Program-made: the position numbers and the translations under genes
Notes under the pieces: generated by a model
The model's input: the letters and a program-made list of their open reading frames with translations, nothing else
The model's database searches: none
Told to the model about the DNA's origin: nothing
Shown: in pieces, positions 6,653 to 12,971 of the stretch
How the letters are laid out: every line of letters begins with the position of its first letter
Position numbering within the stretch: position 1 is the first letter of the stretch
Source of the DNA: Chloroflexi bacterium UBA4733
GTDB taxonomy: Bacteria; Chloroflexota; UBA4733
DNA length: 16,434 bases
Assembly (NCBI GenBank): GCA_002404055.1
Contig: DHIZ01000297.1
Location: forward strand, 11,145-27,578
Reading direction: 5' to 3'

Positions 6653-6949
6653 ATGGCAATCAGCGTGCGTATCCCGTCGCCTTTGCGGCGGCTCACCGAC
6701 GGCGTCAGCGAAGTGCAGGTCGAAGGCGCGACGTTGCGGGAAGCCGTGGCCTCGCTGGAGCAGCAGTACCCCGGCATGAACGGCCGCATCTGCGAAGCCA
6801 ACGGCGAACTGCGCCGCTTCGTCAACGTCTACATCAACGGCGAAGATGTCCGCTTCCTCGGCGGCCTGGAAGCGGCAGTGACGGAGCGCGACGAGATTTC
6901 GATCGTGCCGGCGGTGGCGGGGGGAGCGATCCTCGACACTTGCCCTTGA
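6653..6949 (+). CDS. MoaD/ThiS-type sulfur-carrier-like protein
   Basis: A 98-residue ubiquitin-fold protein with the MoaD/ThiS pattern (RIPSPLRRLTDG, EVQVEGATLREAVASLEQQYPG, RFVNVYINGEDVRFLGGLEAAVTERDEISIVPAVAGG). In these carriers the terminal Gly-Gly is adenylated and converted to a thiocarboxylate that donates sulfur. Here Gly-Gly is followed by seven more residues (AILDTCP), so it would need trimming to become active, as in QbsE-type carriers processed by JAMM peptidases. GGAG lies 8 bases before this ATG; an ATG 15 bases earlier is possible but adds only MGEEY. Context suggests sulfur delivery to the upstream PLP enzyme, comparable with CysO and CysM. Confidence 0.8.
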   Translation: MAISVRIPSPLRRLTDGVSEVQVEGATLREAVASLEQQYPGMNGRICEANGELRRFVNVYINGEDVRFLGGLEAAVTERDEISIVPAVAGGAILDTCP

Positions 6950-7009
6950 ATCGCGGACATCTGTGCCGGACGCATGATGGGAGCCGCAAACGTAACAGGA
7001 GGATAGGCA

Positions 7010-7453
7010 CTGTCTCTCGACGATCAAAGTCCGGCGTTAGCACCGCTCACCTTGTCGGCGCTTCAGTCTTCTGTACGCGTTTTTCTTGGCGAACTGGCCG
7101 CTGTCCCTATTTCGAGCCTCTACGGTGTTACCGATGGAAAAGCGGTTGGGACCTTTGTCGAGGTGGGGCTCCATTCCTACCTGCGACAGCGGTACTCTTA
7201 CCAGCAGGGCAGCGCCGCAAGCGGCATAGATTTTCCCGCGCTACTCGTCGACCTGAAAGTAACTTCATCACGCCAACCGCAGTCGTCGTGCCCATTTCGA
7301 TCAGCTGATCAGAAAGTCTACGGGTTGGGTTACGATCTCCTCGTGTGTGTCTACGATAAGGCAGACGATCACGTCCAACGGACGGCAGAACTGGCGTTTC
7401 GAGGGGCTGCGGAACCTGTCAATAGGTATGAGACACAGACTGGGCGATATTAG
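7010..7453 (+). pseudogene. 3'-truncated type II restriction endonuclease
   Basis: A 147-residue N-terminal portion of a PD-(D/E)xK restriction endonuclease family. It holds GIDFP (Asp74) and VDLKVTS (Asp81, Lys83), which together make a D...DxK catalytic core, with an upstream Glu51 and the family block QPQSSCPF..ADQKVYGLGYDLLVCVYDKADD. Relatives I recall are roughly twice as long; here a TAG at 7451 ends the frame soon after this block, and no continuation is visible in other frames. The start is inferred to be CTG 7010, because a perfect AGGAGG (6997-7002) lies 7 bases upstream and no ATG is available; TTG 7052 is an alternative. It follows the sulfur-carrier gene by 60 bases but is functionally unrelated. 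The nuclease core may survive, but it is probably non-functional. Confidence 0.65.
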
Positions 7454-7588
7454 TGTGCACTCTCCTGTTCTGCCGTGATCGTCGGCGGATTGATCCAAGC
7501 TGCGGTGGGCAGGCACTTCGAAGTCCGCAGTGGCATGAGTACCGTTGGTATGGGTACCGTTGCGGGATGCCAGCGTCGATGTCGTCAC
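7301..7588 (-). pseudogene. truncated gene of unknown function
   Basis: A GTG at 7588 with AAGGA 9 bases upstream opens a minus-strand frame. Its first 40 or so residues (VTTSTLASRNGTHTNGTHAT then ADFEVPAHRSLDQSADDHG) have the codon bias of a real gene. Downstream of about 7455 it simply reads the complement of the truncated restriction gene. The likely reading is the 5' remnant of a gene whose remainder was lost where the restriction gene also lost its 3' end. It would be the last gene of a minus-strand run starting at 8459. Family not recognised. Confidence 0.35.
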
Positions 7589-7647
7589 GATGCTTGTTCC
7601 TTCCCCGCCCTGTTCATTTCTACACTATTTTCCGGGGTCTCCGTGTC

Positions 7648-7971
7648 TCACCCTATATTGACAGATAGGGTTTGCTGGTGGCCCGCGATACTGACACGGC
7701 CGTTACCCACTGCGACGATGGATATCGTGCTGGTAGAAGGATCCCTGACCTGCCGTTCGGTGACGTGTCGATACTTTTCGCGACGTCTTGCATTGAGATC
7801 GCTGCGGTTGCGCTGCCGATATTCTTGCTGCTTACACACATTCGAGCAGAAGTAGCTCGTGATTAAGCCGACGTACTCACGTCCGCACGACGTGCAGACT
7901 TTGGGCAGTCGCTTCCGCTGAGCCGAGAGGGCCTTAGCATGCTCACTGACTGTAAGCGTATTCACAGCCAC
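7648..7971 (-). CDS. small zinc-finger protein, probable nucleic-acid binder
   Basis: A 107-residue basic protein with one treble-clef or ribbon-like zinc site: Cys26 and Cys29 (CTSCGREYVG), Cys42 and Cys46 (FCSNVCKQQEYRQRN). The arrangement CxxCG...YFCSxxC..QxYRQR is frequent in short DNA-binding or plasmid and phage-associated proteins. The region after the finger is strongly basic (NARRREKYRHV). The start is GTG 7971, or GTG 7965 two codons later; the ribosome site is weak for both. It lies 76 bases after two other minus-strand genes and before a truncated one, all possibly one unit. Function unknown; transcription regulator or accessory replication protein are guesses. Confidence 0.6.
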   Translation of the reverse strand: MAVNTLTVSEHAKALSAQRKRLPKVCTSCGREYVGLITSYFCSNVCKQQEYRQRNRSDLNARRREKYRHVTERQVRDPSTSTISIVAVGNGRVSIAGHQQTLSVNIG

Positions 7972-8047
7972 AGCCTACTCTACTTTGGCAGAATACGCAA
8001 ACTCTCTACGCTAACGTCTTGACAATTCCCTTCAACAAACGCCGCGT

Positions 8048-8236
8048 TCAAGCGGCATGTCCCTCTCGGCGCGGCACGGCGCCAAAATCGGTGACAGCCA
8101 GCCGGATGACGTCCTGGAGTGCGATTGGGCTGGTCGGCACGTGGGTGCGGGTGGCCTGCCTCGATAACCGGCCGAGTGCTGGGCCGAGGTGCAAGGCAAA
8201 CGTCTCAAACGCCTCGCGCAGTGTTCTACCGGCCAA
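8048..8236 (-). CDS. small hypothetical protein
   Basis: A 62-residue product (TTG start inferred) overlapping the end of the preceding gene by 11 bases, without its own Shine-Dalgarno. Expression would rely on translational coupling. Its N-terminal part could form an amphipathic helix (LREAFETFALHLGPALGRLSR). No family recognised. The arrangement of two tiny overlapping genes resembles toxin-antitoxin pairs, but nothing in the residues proves it. Confidence 0.35.
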   Translation of the reverse strand: MAGRTLREAFETFALHLGPALGRLSRQATRTHVPTSPIALQDVIRLAVTDFGAVPRREGHAA

Positions 8237-8459
8237 CGGGGCGGAGCATGATGGTGCGCATCAGTTCGGGTCGATCCGGGTCGTCATCAAACGTGCCCGC
8301 ATCCCAGGCTTCAAGGAACTGCTGCCCGCCCATGCGGATATTGCGTTGCGCCGCGCGGTCAAAACGCTCCCACGCTTCCTGGGGCGTCATGATATGAATG
8401 GGAACATCCTCGCTCCCACCAGACCGCTCGTCGAGACCAAGGCGTTTCTCGGCGCTCAT
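8226..8459 (-). CDS. small acidic hypothetical protein
   Basis: A 77-residue protein from ATG 8459, with GGAGG 8 bases upstream; a longer frame reaching 8603 has no such site and atypical composition. It contains the pattern QQFLEAWDAGTFDDDPDRPELMRTIML, which resembles a short conserved block in many small Chloroflexota hypotheticals whose function is unknown. It is acidic and soluble. It precedes and overlaps another tiny gene. A 5-bp stem (GGCGC/GCGCC, 8481-8495) lies in its leader. A role as antitoxin or regulator is possible but unproven. Confidence 0.6.
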   Translation of the reverse strand: MSAEKRLGLDERSGGSEDVPIHIMTPQEAWERFDRAAQRNIRMGGQQFLEAWDAGTFDDDPDRPELMRTIMLRPVGR

Positions 8460-8707
8460 GCGCAACACCTCCGTGTTTGCGGCGCCTTTCGCGCCCTCCC
8501 ATGGTGATACTCTACCGCATCGCCTGCAGCCGTTATGCCGCACAGCATGGAGCCCGCTATGAGGAATGAGCGGCGCCGTGGACAGCGGGCAGTGCCCCGA
8601 CACCGCCCGCGACTCCTGCGCCCATCGCCGCCGATAACACCGGCAGCGACAGGCCTGGCCTCGTTACGCTTTTGGGGTCGCTAGTAGTGCGTCAAGGAAC
8701 ATGTGCG

Positions 8708-8753
8708 GGATTGCTGGTAGGGGCGCAGCTTACCGTGCCCCTACCAGCAATCC
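8708..8753. repeat. 17-bp perfect inverted repeat (MITE/REP-like)
   Basis: GGATTGCTGGTAGGGGC (8708-8724) is exactly complementary to 8737-8753, with a 12-base spacer; two further pairs extend the stem to 19 bp with an 8-base loop. There is no U-tract and no clear target-site duplication. The GTAGGGGC...GCCCCTAC core resembles dispersed palindromes seen in several Chloroflexota and cyanobacterial genomes. Confidence 0.7.
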
Positions 8754-8804
8754 ATCAAACCTTTCGTGACAGACCACTAGCTTGCATGGAGGCCAGTTCT
8801 ACCG

Positions 8805-8843
8805 AGCAGCGGGTCGTGGCGATCCGCTGCTGGTGGCAGCGGA
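8805..8843 (+). promoter_or_regulatory. three-armed alternative hairpin or operator upstream of the methyltransferase
   Basis: AGCAGCGG (8805-8812) can pair with CCGCTGCT (8824-8831). Overlapping that arm, TCCGCTGC (8823-8830) can pair with GCAGCGGA (8836-8843) around a 5-base loop. The two 8-bp stems exclude each other. The element ends 14 bases before a candidate -10 box and 48 bases before the gene, a natural place for an operator or attenuator. Confidence 0.4.
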
Positions 8844-8891
8844 CGCCTATCTGGGATATGCTTATCGCCAGCAGGAGGTGCTGATTCAGCG

Positions 8892-10220
8892 ATGCTGCCC
8901 CCGCAAATGGACGCCTTTGCGCCATACGTCGAATCTTTAGAGGACCTTGTCGGGCAGACGCTGCAGTGCCGCTCGCTGGATCCATATCGTGAGGCGGTGA
9001 TGGCGGCGCTCGATGGCCAGGCGAATACCGAGCTGCGCAAGCTTGTCCCCCTGTCTCTTCGCAAGGCGAGCGGCGCCTTCTTCACCGCCGCAGCACTGGC
9101 AGAGAAGGCATTGGCGCCATTCGCAACGACACTGACCGCCAGGTCGACAATTATCGACCCCGCCTGCGGTGCGGGCGACCTACTGTTGGCGTGCGCTCGC
9201 CGCCTGCCCGTTAGTCCAACCCTGTCGGCAACACTGACCACGTGGGGTCAGCAACTGCGTGGCTTTGATGTCCATCCCGCGTTTATTCATGCGGCCAAAG
9301 CACGCCTGATCCTCCTGGCCATTGCTCGTGGCGCGTGTATCGACGTACTTGAACCGAGCCCGATTTCGCAGGTTTTCCCCTATCTGAAGGTTGCAGACGG
9401 GCTGGAGCAGGCATCCGTCGTCGGTAGCATGAGTCATGTCATCCTAAACCCGCCATTCTCGAAAATTCCTGCAGCAGTTGACTGCACCTGGGGGTCTGGA
9501 AAAGTATCGCATGCCGCCGCCTTCGTCGATCGCTATGTCGAGTCGGCGGTTCCCGGCACCCGTATCGTGGCGATCCTACCGGACGTGCTACGTACCGGAA
9601 GCCTCTATGCGAAGTGGCGCGACACGATTGAGTGCCGCACAACCATCGAATCGGTCGCCGTTTTTGGCGCCTTTGATGCCTGGGCCGACGTAGACGTCTT
9701 CATCCTGCGTTGCATCGTCGGCACGCCGACGTCCGCATCTCCTGTTGCATGGTGGGAATCGGCAGAGGATACGCTGGGAAAGCGCATCGGTGATAGCTTT
9801 GACGTACACGTTGGGCCCGTCGTGCCACATCGCCATAGGGAATTGGGGGATCAGCACCCGTATCTTCACGCTCGTCTCCTGCCTCCTCACGCATCGTTCG
9901 ATGCCGGCCAGGCGCCTTTGCGGCGCTTCCCAGGGTGTACCTTCATGCCACCGTTCGTGGCTGTACGACGCACGTCGGCGCCGAACGACCACGGGCGCGC
10001 CATCGGCACAATCGTCACCGGCGAGCAGCCGGTCGCTGTGGAGAACCACCTCCTTGTGCTCACCCCGCGTGACCAGACATATGCTCGGTGCGAGGGGCTG
10101 CTTGCCAGCCTGACCGACAGGAGAACGAAGGCGTGGCTCGACGAGCGGATTAGATGCCGACACTTGACAGTCTCGGCAGTGAGGGATCTGCCCATATGGG
10201 AGGAGCAGCATGCACGCTGA
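8892..10220 (+). CDS. N6-adenine DNA methyltransferase (HsdM/type IIG-like)
   Basis: A 442-residue SAM-dependent DNA methyltransferase. It shows the gamma-class order of motifs: GAFFT (61-65), motif I DPACGAGDLLLACA (89-102), GFDVHP (124-129), KVADGL (166-171) and motif IV NPPF (186-189), the signature for amino-group methylation of adenine. The C-terminal 200 residues hold a compact recognition-like region ending in VRDLPIW, as seen at the end of type I and IIG enzymes. No nuclease domain is visible. AGGAGGTG (8873-8880) lies 11 bases before the ATG. It overlaps the kinase-like gene by 11 bases and heads a four-gene operon. It may mark host DNA for the partner genes. The truncated restriction gene 1.4 kb upstream is an alternative former partner. 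Confidence 0.85.
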   Translation: MLPPQMDAFAPYVESLEDLVGQTLQCRSLDPYREAVMAALDGQANTELRKLVPLSLRKASGAFFTAAALAEKALAPFATTLTARSTIIDPACGAGDLLLACARRLPVSPTLSATLTTWGQQLRGFDVHPAFIHAAKARLILLAIARGACIDVLEPSPISQVFPYLKVADGLEQASVVGSMSHVILNPPFSKIPAAVDCTWGSGKVSHAAAFVDRYVESAVPGTRIVAILPDVLRTGSLYAKWRDTIECRTTIESVAVFGAFDAWADVDVFILRCIVGTPTSASPVAWWESAEDTLGKRIGDSFDVHVGPVVPHRHRELGDQHPYLHARLLPPHASFDAGQAPLRRFPGCTFMPPFVAVRRTSAPNDHGRAIGTIVTGEQPVAVENHLLVLTPRDQTYARCEGLLASLTDRRTKAWLDERIRCRHLTVSAVRDLPIWEEQHAR

Positions 10221-12282
10221 GCACTTCCGTTTCTCGCCGGATATTCTGCGACGCCTGGGCGAAGAGCTGGTCCCACACATTGATCAGAGCATTGTGGAAC
10301 TGGTGCGCAATGCCTATGACGCTGATGCTGTCACGTGCCGTGTCGAGCTCCTCAATGCTGACGAACTGGGCGGGACACTCCGCGTGACCGACGATGGCGT
10401 CGGCATGACTCCTGAAGCAATCAGGAATGGCTGGCTGGTGCTGGGCCGTTCAGCCAAGACGGCACACCAACCCACGCCGCTCGGCCGCACACCTGTCGGT
10501 GACAAGGGCCTGGGGCGTCTCGCCGCGCTGCGAATGGGCGATGTGGCAACCCTGCGTTCGCGCCCAGCCGCGCGGCCGGGAACGGAACTTGTTCTAACAC
10601 TCGACTGGTCCCGCTACGACGCTGCCACTGCCGTCGAGGATGTCGTTCTCGTGATCGGCTCGAGGCAAACAGAGGAGTCGCCGGGAACGACCATTGAGGT
10701 GGCGAACCTGCGCGTACGTCTGGGGCGACAGGAGGTTGAGCGCCTGGCCCGTGTGCTTGTGCTGCTAGCTGATCCATTCGACGCCTCGACCGGCTTCCAT
10801 CCGGTGCTCGTCGCGCCGGCCTTCAAGGATCTGGAGCAGCGCGTCCGAGAAGCGTACTTCGATGACGCGGAATATCACCTTGTTGCGATGTTGGACGAGC
10901 AGGGTTGCGCATCAGCGCGGGTCTTCGACGGATCGGGGAAAGAGCGCTGGACAGCGACGCATGAAGACGTGAGTAAGGGGCCTCGGAAGACAGCGCCAAT
11001 CTACAGAACCTCCTCGGCAAGGTTCGAGTTGTGGGCTTTCAACGTGAGCACGCGGTCGTTTGCACCGCACACGCCGCTACGAGAACTACGCAGGTGGCTC
11101 GCCGCGGTTGGCGGCATTCACCTGTACCATCGCGGCTTACGGGTGCATCCGTACGGCGACCCGGGTTACGACTGGCTCGACATGAATCTCGCCCGGGTAA
11201 GAAGTCCCGAACTCCGCCCCTCTACGAACACGTCAATCGGCCGGGTTGTCGTAACCGACCTTCAACAACGGCTTATCCAGAAGACGGATCGCTCCGGTTT
11301 CATCGAGAATGAGGCCTTCTCGGAACTCCGGCGCTTCGCGCAAGACGCACTGGAGTGGATGGCTGCCGCACGCCTCAGCGAGCGGGAAGCACGTCGCATC
11401 GAGGAGCGTGCCAGGGCGCCCCAGGTGGTCGCACAGGCGAAGGCAACATTGACACACACTATTGAGTCGCTTCCGCCGGAGGATCGCCATGCCCTACAGG
11501 CGGCCGTGGGCCGTTTAGATGCGGCCCGCGAGCAGGAGGCGAGGACGCTCCGCGAGGACCTGCAGCTCTACCGCACGCTCGGCACGGTGGGCACAACGAC
11601 CGCAGTCTTCGCCCACGAAGCTGCCAAGCCGGTTACCCAGATCGAGATGATGGCTGCGACGATCGAGCGACGCGGACGAGGGGCGTTGGGAGAGAAATAC
11701 GCTACCTTCCTGGAGAACCCGGTTTGCAATATATTGCGGTCCGCTCGGGCTTTGAAGAGTTTCGCGGCCTTGCCGCTGCGCTTGCTGGCGCGGGAGAAGC
11801 GGCGCACCGGCCGCATCGACGTGCATGTCGTCGTCCACGATATGCTTGAACTGTTTGAGCCGTTCCTGAGCGATGCGCGGATCAACGTGCGTCTCGAACT
11901 CATGGACCCCGCTCCAGTCGTTCAGGCGAGTGTCGCGTCGATCGAGGCAATCCTTGCCAACCTGCTTACCAACGCCGTTCATGCTTTCGAGTCCGAGGAT
12001 ATGCACTCCGACCTACGTGATGTCGTCATACGAACGGAGTTAAGCGGAGGAGACCGACTCCTCCTGCGCCTGCTGGATACGGGACCCGGCATCACCCACC
12101 TGAGCGTCGACGACATCTGGCTACCAGGGCAGAGTAGCAGGCCGGGAGGGACGGGGCTGGGACTGACTATCGTGCGCGACACCGTCTCCGACCTCGGCGG
12201 TGCGGTTCGCGCACTGCCGCACGGCGAACTGGGCGGGGCCGAGTTTGTCGTCGAATTACCCGTTGCGTTAGGAGCCGAGTGA
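10210..12282 (+). CDS. tandem GHKL protein: Hsp90/MORC-like ATPase fused to a histidine kinase
   Basis: A 690-residue protein with two separate GHKL ATP-binding domains. The first (residues 1-110) has the N box SIVELVRNAYDADA (Asn34), DDGVGM (61-66) and the lid GDKGLGRLA (98-105), as in Hsp90, MutL and MORC proteins. It is followed by a transducer-like region (GGIHLYHRGLRVHPYG, 301-316). A helical linker (385-450) leads to a dimerisation and phospho-acceptor helix with the H box AHEAAKPV (His469, canonical HE..xP), then a kinase ATP domain with the N box NLLTNAVHA (Asn588), DTGPGI (623-628) and GGTGLGL (647-653). There are no membrane segments, so it is a cytoplasmic sensor. GGAGG (10199-10203) lies 6 bases before the start. 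It likely senses a nucleic acid or clamp state and signals to the receiver gene that follows. Confidence 0.85.
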   Translation: MHAEHFRFSPDILRRLGEELVPHIDQSIVELVRNAYDADAVTCRVELLNADELGGTLRVTDDGVGMTPEAIRNGWLVLGRSAKTAHQPTPLGRTPVGDKGLGRLAALRMGDVATLRSRPAARPGTELVLTLDWSRYDAATAVEDVVLVIGSRQTEESPGTTIEVANLRVRLGRQEVERLARVLVLLADPFDASTGFHPVLVAPAFKDLEQRVREAYFDDAEYHLVAMLDEQGCASARVFDGSGKERWTATHEDVSKGPRKTAPIYRTSSARFELWAFNVSTRSFAPHTPLRELRRWLAAVGGIHLYHRGLRVHPYGDPGYDWLDMNLARVRSPELRPSTNTSIGRVVVTDLQQRLIQKTDRSGFIENEAFSELRRFAQDALEWMAAARLSEREARRIEERARAPQVVAQAKATLTHTIESLPPEDRHALQAAVGRLDAAREQEARTLREDLQLYRTLGTVGTTTAVFAHEAAKPVTQIEMMAATIERRGRGALGEKYATFLENPVCNILRSARALKSFAALPLRLLAREKRRTGRIDVHVVVHDMLELFEPFLSDARINVRLELMDPAPVVQASVASIEAILANLLTNAVHAFESEDMHSDLRDVVIRTELSGGDRLLLRLLDTGPGITHLSVDDIWLPGQSSRPGGTGLGLTIVRDTVSDLGGAVRALPHGELGGAEFVVELPVALGAE

Positions 12283-12971
12283 TGGCAGTCGCTGAGCTCC
12301 CGATTCGCCGCGTCGCCATCGTCGACGACAATCTGCATGATGCTCGTGTCATGCGAGAACTCGTCCTGGACGCGGGTTTCGAACCGGTTGTACTGGATTC
12401 CCCTTTTGGCGAGGTACATGATCTGCTCCGGCGTGTTGGAGAACGAGCGGACGCAGCCGTCTGTGATCACCGACTGCGAGGCCTGGCACGCTTCACCGGC
12501 GCTCAAGCCGTAGCCAGCCTGGTGGCCCAGAATGTCCCCGCGTTGCTGGTCACACAATATGTTGATACCGATTCCGACGTGTCGATTCGACGATGGCGAT
12601 ACGGGGTGCCCGTCCTCCTTGACCGTGATGATGCCGACCCGGATCGTCTCCGACAAGGCATGGACGACTGCGCTCGGGAGATTCGCGGTTTCTACGTACC
12701 TGGCCGTCGCCCACGGCGGACACTCATCCAGATCGATGAAATCTCAAATGAGACAGGGGAGCGAGTGGTTGATACCCGCGTCCTGTCCTGGAATCCGCAC
12801 AAGGTCGTGCGCTTTCCACTTTCCCTCGTCCCATCCGATCTAAGGCGGCTGGTGGCGCGAGGCGCGTTCTTGATTGCGATGGTCAATATTGGAGCCGAAC
12901 GCGCCGAGGACCTCTATTTCAAGGACTTTGAGCCCGCGCCGGAACCCGTGTCGGAGGAAAATCTTGGCTAG
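12282..12971 (+). CDS. response-regulator receiver protein with a C-terminal unknown domain
   Basis: A 229-residue protein. Residues 9-125 form a receiver domain: the acidic pair Asp15-Asp16 (VAIVDDN), the phospho-acceptor Asp62 (AAVCDHRLRG) and the switch threonine Thr91 (LLVTQYVD). The conserved lysine expected near residue 113 is absent (VPVLLDRDD), which in other receivers alters phosphorylation or the switch. Residues 135-229 are a beta-rich domain with no recognised DNA-binding helix-turn-helix, so it probably acts by protein contact. Its start codon shares one base with the kinase stop (TGATG), with AGGAG 7 bases upstream; GTG 12279 is an alternative. It is the obvious phosphorylation partner of the preceding kinase and overlaps the following metallo-beta-lactamase gene. 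Confidence 0.82.
   Translation: MAVAELPIRRVAIVDDNLHDARVMRELVLDAGFEPVVLDSPFGEVHDLLRRVGERADAAVCDHRLRGLARFTGAQAVASLVAQNVPALLVTQYVDTDSDVSIRRWRYGVPVLLDRDDADPDRLRQGMDDCAREIRGFYVPGRRPRRTLIQIDEISNETGERVVDTRVLSWNPHKVVRFPLSLVPSDLRRLVARGAFLIAMVNIGAERAEDLYFKDFEPAPEPVSEENLG

Larger units (their letters stand above)
8460..8891. other. gene-free interval before the methyltransferase operon
   Basis: A stretch of 432 bases between the minus-strand small genes and the plus-strand operon. It carries a long inverted repeat and a three-armed hairpin, annotated separately. A weak -10 candidate TATGCT (8857-8862) is the only promoter-like element seen for the operon. A short Gly/Ala-rich minus-strand reading (about 8660-8560) may be the end of a decayed gene. 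Confidence 0.5.

Noticed and set aside
8020..8025. Perfect TTGACA on the plus strand
   Set aside because: No -10 box at 16-18 bases and no plus-strand gene follows, so it is probably chance.
9588..10280. 230-codon minus-strand frame
   Set aside because: Antisense to the methyltransferase; no start site and no recognisable motif.
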